From assembly GCA_034769895.1 (NCBI GenBank), contig CM068373.1, positions 435,717,080 to 435,781,079 of the forward strand: a stretch of DNA of 64,000 nucleotides. Reading direction: 5' to 3'. Every line of letters starts with the position of its first letter. Within the stretch, counting starts at the first letter, position 1. Under the pieces are notes generated by a model. The model was not told the DNA's origin. It worked only from the letters and a program-made list of their open reading frames with translations, and made no database searches. A program made the position numbers and the translations under genes. Positions 1 to 10,834 of this stretch are shown piece after piece. The stretch comes from Magicicada septendecula (taxonomy: Eukaryota > Arthropoda > Insecta > Hemiptera > Cicadidae).

Positions 1-491
1 CAAGTCTACAACCAGGCTGAGTACTCGTATAATCAATTTCATATAATTCCAAAATTTTAACAACATTAAAATTTATACCTGGGAACGTTTCAAATAATAA
101 TGAGATCTCTAAGGGAAAGGGGTTTAAATAGAATGTTCATGTAAAAGAATGAATGTGTATGAGAATGGGGATAAATTACGTACTGGTTCAGTAAACACAA
201 ATTGTTTGTTATAACTGTCATAGTTAAGTAAGATTGGTTCGCCAATTAATTTTATGGTTTTTGTGTTGTTAATTTTAAGAATGTCTTAATTTACCAATAA
301 GCGTTTTGCGTATTAATATAATTCAAATCAGTTGTTCTAGCCAGTATAAACGGTGTTATTATATTTTCACCCCTCAACTCAAGTAACCTTTCTGCAACTG
401 TTTTTGTCTATAGGACTCTGGAGGAAAACCGAAGGTAAGAAAAAACAGTTTTATAAATCGATAAGGTTGATTAACTCATATAAAATCAAAC
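1..491. repeat. Left arm of a ~490-bp inverted repeat
   Basis: This arm is the reverse complement of 929-1423 with only scattered differences, about 97-98% identical by eye. The outer edge coincides with the window start, so the arm may continue leftwards. The sequence is AT-rich and has no recognisable coding frame of its own. The two arms enclose a 437-bp spacer that carries a Penelope-like RT fragment. The arms could be the inverted terminal segments that Penelope-like elements often have, or the arms of a foldback element that captured the RT piece. I cannot decide between these from the window. Confidence 0.9.
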
Positions 492-860
492 TAACAATAG
501 TCCATCATCTACATATCTTATCCAAACGCCATTTGGATCAAAGGATTTTATAATATTTTGTATTTTGGTATCTGTATGTTGTAAGAATATTTCTGCTATT
601 ATGCTAGATAATGGAGATCCCATAGCAATCCTTCTTGTTGTTGGTAAATTTTGCTATTGAATTCAAAGTAATTTTTTTTTAGTATTAGTTGGAGGCTATT
701 TTTTATTTCAGTTATATATTGTCTTCATTTTGTTCTTTAAGTTTGTTTATTATTATGTCTATTGTTTCATCAATTGGAATGTTGGTGTACATATTTGTGA
801 TGTCATATGATGTGAAATATGTGTTTTCATCTATATTTATTACTTTCAGTTTGTCTCAAA
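492..860 (-). pseudogene. Penelope-like reverse transcriptase core fragment
   Basis: Read on the minus strand this piece shows Penelope-like (PLE) RT motifs: SYDITNMYTNIPIDET (finger/palm, first catalytic Asp region), then MGSPLSSIIAEIFLQHT, then RYVDDGLLLV with the YVDD catalytic box at about 504-515. The order and wording match the PLE RT family, which differs from LINE and LTR RTs. Similarity stops sharply where the inverted-repeat arm begins at 491, right after the YVDD box, so the thumb and the GIY-YIG nuclease are absent. There is at least one in-frame stop. Positions 861-928 are not recognisable. It is a non-functional fragment of the same PLE family as 1981-2620, and the two share about 55 bp around the SYDI motif. 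Confidence 0.8.
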
Positions 861-928
861 ACATAAACAAAAACCTAGAAAATTTAATAGTAGAAACAGT
901 CTATGCCATTAACCTAATACAATGTTAT

Positions 929-1423
929 GTTTGATTTTATATGAGTTAATCAACCTTATCGATTTTATAAAACTGTTTTTTTGTAACTTCGGTTTTCCTC
1001 CAGAGTCCTATAGACGAAAACAGTTGCAGAAAGGTTACTTGAGTTGAGGGGTGAAAATATAATAACACCGTTTATACTGGCTAGAACAACTGATTTGAAT
1101 TTTATTTAATACGCAAAACGCTTATTGGCAAATTAAGACATTCTTAAAATTAACAACACAAAAACCATAAAATTAATTGGCGAACCAATCTTACTTAACT
1201 ATGACAGTTATAACAAACAATTTATGTGTTTACTGAACCAGTACGTAATTTATCCCCATTCTCATACACATTCATTCTTTTACATGAACATTCTATTTAA
1301 ACCCCTTTCCCTTAGAGATCTCATTATTATTTGAAACGTTCCCAGGTATAAATTTTAATGTTGTTAAAATTTTGGAATTATATGAAATTGATTATACGAG
1401 TACTCAGCCTGGTTGTAGACTTG
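929..1423. repeat. Right arm of the ~490-bp inverted repeat
   Basis: This is the reverse complement of 1-491. The inner boundary reads GTTTGATTTTA at 929-939, pairing with TAAAATCAAAC at 481-491. The outer end at 1411-1423 pairs with the first 13 bases of the window. Because the partner arm starts at base 1, the true outer end and any target-site duplication lie outside the window. Confidence 0.9.
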
Positions 1424-1980
1424 GTCCAACTGTTGAGGCACTTCTTTCACCCCGCACTCCGAAAGTCAACGGAAGATAGTTAAAGTTATTTTTTCTTTTG
1501 GCTTGCGTTAAATATTCACTGGTTGAATAATATTACTCACTGAATAGAACCGTGTTTTATCACATTTTGCTTTTTGTCGGCCGACTTTCCTTTGCTCGAG
1601 CACTTAGGTTTGGAGTTAGTTGACCGCGCGGTCAGAGTTACGAGTTGACTTAACTCTTAATCTGGCGTTAGGGCAATAATTCACAAGGGTGAGTCTGGTC
1701 ACGTGATCGCCAGTCTGCGCTCAAACTGTACTTTTAAAAGTGTTCTATAATCTGGACATCATCAAGTTTCGCAACATTTTGCCGCCTGGTGAAATCTACG
1801 GCTTGGCTGCATGTTTTCCGTGATTCACGACTGCCACAAACTGTATGTCGTTACGTAATATGTACGGCCTGTCGGGGTACAGAGACAAAACAGAGACGTG
1901 TTGTTTTGTAATAACACTGCATGCGTGGTTGATGAAATCGAGGTTCCACAAAGGTGAACACTGACTACATTGGGATTACA
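1424..1980. other. Unassigned sequence between inverted repeat and PLE fragment
   Basis: This stretch is more GC-balanced than its neighbours and has no open frame worth calling. The last ~40 bases run straight into the N-terminal PLE reading region, and a LNYNFNTQF-like string appears out of frame there. Part of it may therefore be the 5' region of that PLE. Nothing else is recognised. Confidence 0.4.
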
Positions 1981-2620
1981 ATTGATTTAAATTATAATTT
2001 TAACACCCAATTCTGTACCGTTACAACAAGACAATACACAAGAAGAGAAACGAACAAAAGCAACACATATAATTAAAAAAATAATCACAAATGAAATAAA
2101 AAACAAATCTAAACGAATCCAAGATAATAAGACAATAAAAGAAATTAAAAATAAAGTAAATACCAACAATTTAATCATAACAAAAGCAGACAAAATCCAG
2201 GCAACAGTAATTATTGACAAAACAGACTACATCAGAAAAACTGAAGACTTCATCAACAATAATGATTGCATACAATTAAATAAAGACCCAACAGAAAAAT
2301 ATCTTAAACAAACAATAAAACTAATAAAAACAGCTAAAAACATTTTCAACAATAAAAATACAGACATATATGTAAATAATAATCCAGAACCACCTAAAAT
2401 GAATAGCCTAATAAAAGTACACAAATTAAACAACCCAATACAACCATTAATCAATTTCAAAAAAGCACTTACATACAAAATAGCAAAAATAATAGCACAA
2501 AAACTAAAAAATAACCATCTAACAAATAATTATCACAACATAAAAAATACGTATCAATTAATAGACAAACTAAAAGTAATAAATATAGATGAAAACACAT
2601 ATTTCACATCATATGACATC
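1981..2620 (+). pseudogene. Penelope-like element, N-terminal RT region
   Basis: The plus-strand frame reads through NLIITKADKIQATVIIDKTDY, then a lysine/asparagine-rich stretch, then PEPPKMNSLIKVHKLNNPIQP and a tail SYDI at about 2609-2620. This order (ITKADK, P.P....KVHK, IRP-like, then the SYDI palm motif) is characteristic of the region upstream of the RT palm in Penelope-like elements. The match ends abruptly at SYDI, before the catalytic YVDD box, and the start is frameshifted, so this is a 3'-truncated remnant. The terminal ~55 bases are the same sequence as the RT fragment at 800-860 on the other strand, so both derive from one PLE family. Confidence 0.8.
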
Positions 2621-2772
2621 ATAAGGATGATCGCTGAGGTTGAGTACAAAATGGTATCCGAAACATGTACCTAATAAGAAAAGAAACAGCTTGAGGTAAA
2701 TTCAATATAAAATTTAAATATAAAAAAATTATATATGCATCAACAAATAGACTGTAGCAAAAAGTGTTTGAA

Positions 2773-2894
<122 letters not shown>

Positions 2895-3025
2895 CCAATG
2901 TAATTAGTAGCAGTAAATGTTTATAGTTTGTTAAAACAGCTGTAAAGGCAGTATTTCATTGGGAAAAATAATAATTTATTTTTTGTTTTAGGGTAGATAT
3001 TTTATTTATATTTTTTTTGTTACAG

Positions 3026-3103
3026 CATTTGCCAGACATCACTACAGTTATAAAGGATGAAATTGTTTTAGAAGAAGTGGAAAAAGAAAAGAATACACAA
3101 GAG
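3026..3103 (+). CDS. Candidate 26-codon internal exon of a host gene
   Basis: A 78-bp block open in one frame is flanked by good splice signals. The acceptor is a T-rich tract ending TTTTGTTACAG at 3025, and the donor is GAG|GTAAAGT at 3103/3104. Translated in phase 0 it starts HLPDITTVIKDE, continues with IVLEEVEKEKN and ends TQE, which is acidic and lysine-rich. Such acidic linkers are common in insect zinc-finger and other nuclear proteins, but no domain is identifiable. The sequence composition differs from the AT-rich repeats around it. No neighbouring exon was found, so the transcript would need introns longer than the flanks here. It may equally be a chance block between splice-like signals. 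Confidence 0.35.
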
Positions 3104-4653
3104 GTAAAGTTTTTTTTTAATATACAATCAATCTGCCATCTACAAGTAGGCAAGATTCATGGTAGATCAGTCTTCCATTGAAGGCTGTCACTTTATTAAC
3201 AAAATATTTTTGAAGTTGAACATTTATAGTTGAAAATTAGATTCAGTCTTAGCCTTTCCGGTTTTCTGGGTGGGTATACACACAAAATTTTTATGTCCGT
3301 AGGTGCTCCGTATGTGGTAAGTCGCACATCGTTTTAAATTGGGAAAGTGACACATGGAACAAGCATTGTGTGTACAAGGTCAACGAATTGTCTGTAGTTA
3401 TGAGTCAGCTGTTGAAACAAAGACAGTTCATTGAGTGTGTCTGGTGTCATGTAGAAGTTGAGATAATTCACAGATGAGTTTTTGTAAACACTGCTATTAA
3501 GTGATATGTATATTTGTTGTGACGAGTTCCTTGTTCCGTTTAGTTACATCTGCAATTGACAGGTTTGAGTGTTGCTCAGGTTGTGTAATCTTTGCCGTTA
3601 GTGATAAATGTAATTGATGTTGTGGCGAGTTTATTTTTTATCTACATTTGCTAATTGACAGTTGAGTGTTTTGAGATTGTGTAATCTTTGCATTAAATTA
3701 CATGTATAATTGTTATTGCGGCCCGTTTTGTAAACAGTAGAGTGCTTCACACGTATATACACACACTGCTGCTGAAAATATGGCGCACGGGCAAATCAAC
3801 CACTCACACATGTTGGCAGCGAAAACGTTAAAACATGGAGACACCTGAGATGTCTTGCATTGGTGCTGTCACCCAACAAGTTGAGTGCTAGTTGATTGGG
3901 GTTGGTGATTCAATTTCAGTTGTTAGTTTATACAATAACATTGAATTTCCTATACCAGTGAAACACTTGAATGTTGTCTTCTACACTTTTGTTCCTTGTG
4001 AGCAATGGGTAGGTTGATGATTGTTATCAACACTTAATATGAATACATTGTGAATACATCAATAATTGAATGAACGAATCGAATTTTGTTTTTAGTCGAC
4101 TTTTTTTTGGTATTCGTCTTTCTGTCTGTTGAGGTATGTCTCACGATTACTTTTCAATACATCAAATAATTTTTGTAAACCTTCGCCTGTGTGTCTGTAA
4201 CTCTACCCTACAGAACCCTATTGTTTTTGACACTGATCCCGCAGAATGTAGGTGGGAGAGTGGCAAAAATGTGTGAGAGTGAGAATTTGGAAAAAATAAC
4301 CAAAGTCCATGTGGAATATAGAATTAAAGAGAACTTTAACAATTATGAATGTAGCTTCATTTTTTAAAATCTCAAAATTTTGGGATGGCAGGGCCCAAAA
4401 AGTGAGGGAAAATTCTGATAAAATTGCAAAAATTCAAAGGGATTATTGGGCTTATGGCATGTGGGATATATCAAAGGGAATATTTACTAAATCTGAATGT
4501 AGTGGTGAGCTTTAGAAATTTCAATATTTTGGAATACAGATTTGTAACACAGCACCCTAGAATGTAATAAAAAATTATTAAAATCCGGCCATGGTCAGAC
4601 TAAAGAATATTTTAACACAAATTAGATGGTTAGAATTTTTAGCCTGTATTGTG
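3104..4653. other. Non-coding stretch before element A
   Basis: Apart from the tandem repeat at 3515-3725, I see no coding region, RNA gene or named repeat here. A short open frame of 68 codons at 4309-4515 has no recognisable features and is probably chance. Confidence 0.5.
3515..3725. repeat. Diverged tandem repeat, ~105-bp unit
   Basis: Two adjacent units share the order: a TTGTGRCGAG-like start, a TACAT-TTGC-AATTGACAG block, GTTGAGTGTT, a TTGTGTAATCTTTGC block and ATGTAATTGAT. A third unit begins near 3715 with TTATTGCGGCCCG but breaks off. The units are clearly related but far from identical, so the array is old. Confidence 0.6.
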
Positions 4654-4657
4654 TGCT

Positions 4658-5850
4658 TGTAACGGGCCTATTTTGGGGTAATAAAGCAGTTTGTATTTTT
4701 TTTTTATAAAACAATAACATTTTACAATGACTGGGACAAAACATATAAACGAAAGGTAAATTCCGTGGTTGAAATGATCGTGACAGTGGCAGCACTGCTA
4801 GTAACATTATACGTGACCATTATTCAGCAATATTTTATAAAATATCGAGTGAAACAACCGACAAACTGTGCCAAGGGCAGCTTCAATGACACACAGAAAC
4901 TGTCAACAAGTTATGTAACGAACAACAGACCATCTTACGTCAGCGCGTTACATAACGAAGAATGTGGGTGTGTCAACTCCAGCAGCGTTGTGACACACAC
5001 AGAACAAACCAGTCGGCTATGAACATCCAATAGATACGGACGCAATCTGTCTGCGCGTCCGCCGGCTCGGCGTAATTTTCGCGCCCGCACATAAATAAAA
5101 TGTGAATTTTTATATTTTATAATCTAAACAGTGTTTTATCAGCAAGGTAAATACAGTGACAAATTTAAACGAAATAACAGTTTGGCTATAAAGTAAAAGG
5201 TGAAAACGAGGAGACAGTAAGGTAGTGCGCGTCCACGATGAAATGAGGGTATCTTCAAACGTGATGAAAGGAAAGTAACTTAAACTAAATTCAATAAAAT
5301 CTTGCAATTTTAACATAATATGAGCTCCAAGGGGAATAAAGTATGTACTGGGTGAGCATGTGTGAGTGTATGGGCGAGTGGAAATTACGTAATTCAACAG
5401 CACTGGTTAGCGTTAAGAAAAATTTAGAATAATGTTTTTTTTTCAAAGTCTGTTTTCATCGAGTTTCAATGTATTTTCAATTTTGGTAACTTCATAAAGA
5501 AGGGAAAATTTTAAATAAATTAATGTTCACAGCTTAGATGTATAGAAGAGGGAGAGAAAATATTGTTCGTAATAATTACCAACTAAGTCAATTTGATGGC
5601 TTTAGTTGACTATGCAGATTTGAAATAAGGTGTTCAATAAAACAAACTCATTTATAAATTTGAAGTACTTATTTAAATAACTCATGCTGTTCTCCTGTTC
5701 GCTTATAAGAACCCGGGTGTGTAAAAATTTTATATGTATAGTTGGCAATAACCAGATGACGCCTGACAAAGTTAGACAGTAAAAAGTAAATATAAAATCA
5801 ATCATGTTTTTTTATTTATTTTATTAATATCAATTTATTAAAACGTATCA
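4658..5850 (+). repeat. 5' LTR of element A
   Basis: A 1193-bp LTR, TGTAACGG...CGTATCA. A GC-rich stretch with CGCGTCCGCCGGCTCGG and a CATAAATAAAAT box near 5090 looks like the core promoter at the U3/R boundary. The copy at 10884-12083 is about 99% identical. Confidence 0.92.
4765..5022 (+). CDS. Small open frame inside the LTR of element A
   Basis: An 85-codon frame lies wholly in the LTR upstream of the presumed promoter. It starts MVEMIVTVAALLVTLYVTII, a single hydrophobic segment at about residues 4-21, followed by a polar Ser/Asn/Thr-rich tail. The copy in the 3' LTR (10991-11248) is open over the same span with the same translation. Persistence of both frames is expected by chance at this low divergence. 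No family is recognised, and whether it is translated is unknown. Confidence 0.25.
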   Translation: MVEMIVTVAALLVTLYVTIIQQYFIKYRVKQPTNCAKGSFNDTQKLSTSYVTNNRPSYVSALHNEECGCVNSSSVVTHTEQTSRL

Positions 5851-5851
5851 A

Positions 5852-5869
5852 TGGCACCCGAACAGGGAC
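5852..5869 (+). promoter_or_regulatory. Primer binding site, tRNA-Lys type
   Basis: TGGCACCCGAACAGGGAC starts one base after the 5' LTR. It differs at one base from the site known in lentiviruses to pair with the 3' end of tRNA-Lys3, so minus-strand synthesis probably starts from a lysine tRNA. Confidence 0.8.
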
Positions 5870-6116
5870 AATTTTGTATAAAGAAATTTATATAAAATAT
5901 AGGCCTACTTTGGAGAACAGAATGGTTGTTTGAAATAACAGAAAACAAATTTTTTTTGAGGTACGTAAAATAGACGTAGATATGGGGTTATGTTTTGATA
6001 GTGTTATGTATATAGTGAATTATTTGTTTATGAGTATTGTGAGCTAACATGGGTAACTAGTGTGTATGAGGAGAGTTGTATTATATAAAGGGTATTATAA
6101 TAAAAATCTTTTAAAT

Positions 6117-7451
6117 ATGGCTAAGATACAAGAAAATGATAGTGGTTTCGTATGGAAGGAGTGGGAGAAAGAATTTCGAGGTGTTGTAGGTGAAATGACA
6201 GACGAGGAATGGGGTAGGTTAGACGATAGTTTAACACGAATGGAAGAACAGGAAGAGGGAATATTTGCAGAAATTAAGAAGCACAGTGATGATATTGATA
6301 GTGAGGGGACAAGTAACAAAGGTAAGATAGTTGAAATAACGGTGGCAGAAAATAAGGCAGTGAACCTGGCCGAGGCACAAGAAAATAAAGTGAGTGTATG
6401 GGGAGAGTTCGGGAATAGTACGGAATTCATGCGCGAGTTTGAAAGGGTTTTGAACAGAATGACTGAGGATGATTGGAGTAAATTTAATAATGAGCTGAGA
6501 CAAATGGAAGAACAAAAAACGGGATTATATGCTTTTATGAACGAAAATAATAATGACACTAACAAACAAAGTAATGAGGTAAGTGAAAGGGTTAGTGGGA
6601 GTAAAATAGTAGAAAATGGTAGTCACGAGATCAAAAGTGATAACGGTGACACAATTGAAAATGTAGCCATAGAGAGCGATAATAATGTTGTTAACAATAG
6701 TGAAGAAATCATTGACCAGGTGAGTGATAGTCATAATGAATTAGTAAATAACAGTGACCAAATAGTGGGAGAAGTAGTGTTGACTAGTGATGATAATAAG
6801 GGTAATTTCAATTCTGAGGTAAGTAGGAGTGATAATTATGATAATATAAGTGAAAATATGATGTTAAAAAATAATGGAGTAAATATAGAGAGTACTGATG
6901 AAGTTTTAGAATGTAATAATGGAATGCCAGTATGTGTTAATGGATTAAAGAGAGAGAGTGAAGAGAGTATAGTGGGGGTAAAGAATAATGATGTTGAAAA
7001 TAATGAGAATAATAATATAATTGAAAATGTCATATCAGAGAGTACTGATGAGTTTGTGGAATGTGATTATGAGATATTAAGGTGTATTGATGAAGTAGAG
7101 AGAGAGTGGAAAAATAATATAGTAGTTGAATGTGGGCAGAGGGTAAATTTTTTCATTAATTTTTTTGAACCAGAGTGTTCACAAATGTTGTTTTTTATGA
7201 AGGGCGAGAGACCCATATTAGTAGATGAATTGAAGTGTATATTGATGTTGTATAATGTTGTACCCTCTGTCTGTAATAATTGTGAGAGTGTGATGTGGTG
7301 TTATGAAGAGAGAGAGTTGTGTATTGAGAGAGAGATAGAATTGTATAAGTTAAAAAGAAATTATGATGAATTGAGAAAAATATTAGAAGGGGTGAAGATG
7401 AACCATATAAAATACTTAACCTGTTGCAAGAGAGATAGAGAATTATTTTGA
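6117..7451 (+). CDS. Element A protein of unknown family (444 codons)
   Basis: This is the only long frame of element A. I place the start at the ATG at 6117 (MAKIQENDSGFVW) rather than at 6060, because element B has an ATG at the matching place (MGEVRGNDIGFTW). The protein is very acidic and Asn/Ser-rich. Near the N-terminus a motif of about 40 residues occurs twice, both versions ending in MEEQ: EFRGVVGEMTDEEWGRLDD (residues ~18-60) and EFERVLNRMTEDDWSKFNNE (~105-150). The middle is low-complexity NNS/DN repeats. The C-terminal 100 residues are richer in Cys and charged residues (CNNCESVMWCYEERELC). I recognise no gag zinc knuckle, protease or polymerase. A gag-like or regulatory role is possible but unproven. 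The frame is whole. Confidence 0.6.
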   Translation: MAKIQENDSGFVWKEWEKEFRGVVGEMTDEEWGRLDDSLTRMEEQEEGIFAEIKKHSDDIDSEGTSNKGKIVEITVAENKAVNLAEAQENKVSVWGEFGNSTEFMREFERVLNRMTEDDWSKFNNELRQMEEQKTGLYAFMNENNNDTNKQSNEVSERVSGSKIVENGSHEIKSDNGDTIENVAIESDNNVVNNSEEIIDQVSDSHNELVNNSDQIVGEVVLTSDDNKGNFNSEVSRSDNYDNISENMMLKNNGVNIESTDEVLECNNGMPVCVNGLKRESEESIVGVKNNDVENNENNNIIENVISESTDEFVECDYEILRCIDEVEREWKNNIVVECGQRVNFFINFFEPECSQMLFFMKGERPILVDELKCILMLYNVVPSVCNNCESVMWCYEERELCIEREIELYKLKRNYDELRKILEGVKMNHIKYLTCCKRDRELF

Positions 7452-10400
7452 TAATATTTTTATAAACGATAATGACTTACCTGACGTAATAGAGGAATAT
7501 AAAAATGATACAACAACTTACCTGACATTGACCAATAATACTGATGGAGACTGGACAATAATAACTTATGTTGACGAGGTTTATGAAATATTAATAGGGA
7601 ATAACCCTATAAATTATAATGGTATAATGGATGAAATAAAGTTAATGGGTTATTATAATAATAGTACTTAAATACTAAAAATATATTTAGATTTACAAAT
7701 ATATTAGATATTTATATGACGATGGAGGCTGAACTAAAAAATCAGTGAGTGGACATTGTTAGATATTGTAAAGTTTGGTAACGACCTTGCAGATTTGGAC
7801 ATATGAAGTGTGAAACAATTGAACAGTTATTGACGAATACTTTGTAAATAATGTAGTGAATTCATTTGTGTGTATTATGAAATGTTAGGTAAATAATGTG
7901 TATATGTAGTAGAAAAATGTTGTGATAATAATAATAATATTATTAATATTTTGCAGTCTAAATAAATAAAATAATTATGAAGACAATAATTGATGATTTG
8001 TAAATTTTGATAGTAATTGAAATATGTTGTGTTTTAATAATCAATTGAAGTAAATAATTTGAGATGTTTACATATTGTGATTGAAGGTTATATGTTTGAA
8101 TTTTTATAATGAATTTAAATGGTTTGATGAGATTTTAATTTGATAACAATGAATAAATAAATGAATGTCAAATGGTTTAGTTGGTGGAATAACATAATGG
8201 TTAAAAATATAGATTAATAATAAATTTGAAAATTTTGAAAATCTAATTGCAGCACAGGATAAATAATGAAATGAGGATATACAAAAGAGTTAATAACAAT
8301 TTCAAACAAGAATGTTTATAAGTTTTTCTATAAATTATTTAAACAGAGAATTGTTTGTTTAATTTTAACAATGCTAATAATCAAGGTTAATGTCTATTTG
8401 TTTATTATGTTAGGTAATGTATTATACAAGATGTGTGGATAATTTTGGTGGGTAGATTGGTGCCCAAAGAAGTGACATAACAGTGTAGTGTGGAACTGCA
8501 ATGGTGGGAGGTTGTAAATTTTGTATTTAATATTTTATGTTCATGATGGTTAAGCTTACATATAAAGGGGGTTAAACACCATCCAAACTAATAATGTCAT
8601 TTAAGTATAAATAAGTAAGTTTAGTGTTACAAAAGATATTTTACTTGTGATTCCCCAACTTTTCGGGCGGTCACGGCCTCACCGAACCCTGACCGTGGAA
8701 TTGGTTTAGCTTTAACAGCTATGGTTGGGGCACATTACGATTACGCGCTGACCATACTGGCCATAGCTGTTATCGTTGTAAAGGTGTATTTTGAAATTGA
8801 TGGGGGGTGAAATTAAGGGGAATCACCAAACTAGGGAACAGCGGCTGCCACTCTGTCCGAGTAGGGACAGCAGAGCCAGGTGGTAGACCCGCATTAAGGG
8901 TGCATAACTATAGACAAAGATATGTTGATATCTAGTATTTTAAAATGTAACGCAGAAGCAAGGACACGGAGATGTCAAATTCCTCCAAAACCTCAGTCCT
9001 TGTGGACGCAACTGGACGCCACAGTCCAGGGGGGTCATAGTGTGTGTGGCAGGGAGGTTATCCAAGGGGATAACGAATTAAAAAAATTTTTTTGTTATAT
9101 TTTAATAATGATGACTTTGCTACTAAATAATTTTGTTTTGATTTGAAAAATAGATGCACTACATACTTCCTATATTGTGTTTATTATGTCTTATTGTGTT
9201 AATTGCATGTAGTATGTTAGGAATAAGGATTATAAAAATATGATAATATGTTTTCAATGTGTTTATAGATTTTAAAATAAAATGAAAAATAGTTGTGATA
9301 GGTAAAATTTTCAATGGGTTGTGAAAGATAGAAGTGGGTGATAGTAATTATTTGAGTAAAATGTTTGAGTCAGTCCAAGTTGAATATTTGTGGGACATAT
9401 AGATCTGTCCAAATTGAAGTCAAAGTTAAAGAAATAGTAGAGATGAAAATAATGTAAGGTTGTTTTGAGTTAATGTATATTATAGAATTTTGAGAAGTAT
9501 TGATGTTGACACAGTAGTAATGGAGAATTTATGTAGAGTTTTGAGTGATATATTGTTGTTTATAATTGATGTTATTTTGTTGTAGTTGTAGTAAGGTAAT
9601 GAGATTGAGAGTTTGGGGATGGCAATTTTGTAGTAGGGGGTAGTGTAATGTGGGAGTCCGCAACATAAATGATACGTTGGGACGGGATAGGAATCGATTT
9701 AGTGAGGAGGGGCCACCTTAGGTAGAATACAGGGGCCAAATAAGGGAATTGAGTTTTTTTGGGGGGGAAACACGTATCCTATGTACAAAGGGTTAGAGAG
9801 TATTTTTTTATATATTGAGAGAAGGTGGCGAATTGAGTTAAAGTAGTAAGTAGTTAGAGGTAGAGAAGGGTTAGTAGATTTTTTGATAGAGGGGTGTCAT
9901 ACTAGTTAAAGATTTTGTAAGGGAGCGTTAGAGTAATAAAAGGGGTAAGATTATGAGTAAATGCCAAGTTGATAAAGTGAGTTATACTGAATAACGTAGA
10001 ATCACCCAAATTAATGAAAGGGAATAATAAATGGAATGATGTGTACAACGAAAAAAAAAAAAATTTTTTGGCGAAACGAATTAATAAAAGTTAAATTGAG
10101 ATTAAAATGTAATTTTCTGATTTTATATGCAAACTTAATGATGTAAAATGTGTAAATTTTAAATACAAATTGTTTATTTTAAAATAAGGATAACAATGTG
10201 AATTATGAGTGTACTATGTTTTCTTATGTTATATTGTGTTTGTTAGTGTAAGAGAATTTTATGAATTTAAATATTTTAAATTGGGGATGAGAGAAATGTA
10301 ATATGGTAATGGGAAATGTTTATAAGTCAATCGTCTGTTTATTTAAATTCTGATGGGAATCAGGGCAATGATTTTGAATTTTGGGATAAAGTTAACAAGA

Positions 10401-10834
10401 GAAAGTAGATAGATAGAATGAGATTATGGAATTTTAAAAGGGGTATCATGTTATTGTTAGGTATTTGATATATATGTTAGCAGTTAGTGAAAAAACAAAA
10501 CCAGTGCTTCTTAGCGCAAACCAGCACCGCTAGGGGGAAACAGATCAGTTGGGGATATGGTGTTGTATAAGGCCACTATTTGATATTTGATTTGTTGTTT
10601 CAGTGTTTGGTGATGCTGTGGCGGCGGACCTGAGCTGGCCAGCGCGTCAGAGCAGGGGCGTTGAGTATCTGTCTGACTCTACGGTGTTGGGATCTCGAGA
10701 GAGAAGTCCAGTATTGTCATTCAGATGCGGTCACAGTCACCAGACCAAGGGTGAGTTGATTATATTTTTTGTAAACCATACAGGGGGTTGTGGCGACATA
10801 TCCTGGCTGATCCCTTTAGCAAGTATGAATGTAT
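7452..10834 (+). other. AT-rich non-coding interior of element A
   Basis: About 3.4 kb follow the open frame with no coding region that I can support. Features seen are a 12-bp hairpin at 8713-8772 and a moderately GC-rich patch at 8650-9070. A segment near 10680-10750 (GTGTTGGGATCTCGA ... TCATTCAGATGCGG) is conserved in element B at about 35520-35570 on the minus strand. A GGGTGAGT donor-like site lies at about 10749. The conservation of the last 200 bases suggests cis signals for packaging or transcript processing. Confidence 0.6.
8713..8772. other. 12-bp inverted repeat (hairpin) in element A
   Basis: TAACAGCTATGG (8713-8724) is perfectly complementary to CCATAGCTGTTA (8761-8772), with a 36-base loop. 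It sits in the GC-richer patch of the non-coding interior. I did not find an equivalent in element B, so its role is open. Confidence 0.6.

Noticed and set aside
2621-2680. A fourth hammerhead-like motif (GGATGATCGC ... ATCCGAAAC)
   Set aside because: GAAAC and a GGAT/ATCC pairing are present, but the CTGANGA core is not, and the spacing is too long.
6095-6565. Antisense frames opposite the element A protein
   Set aside because: They mirror the acidic, low-complexity sense frame and are not conserved in element B.
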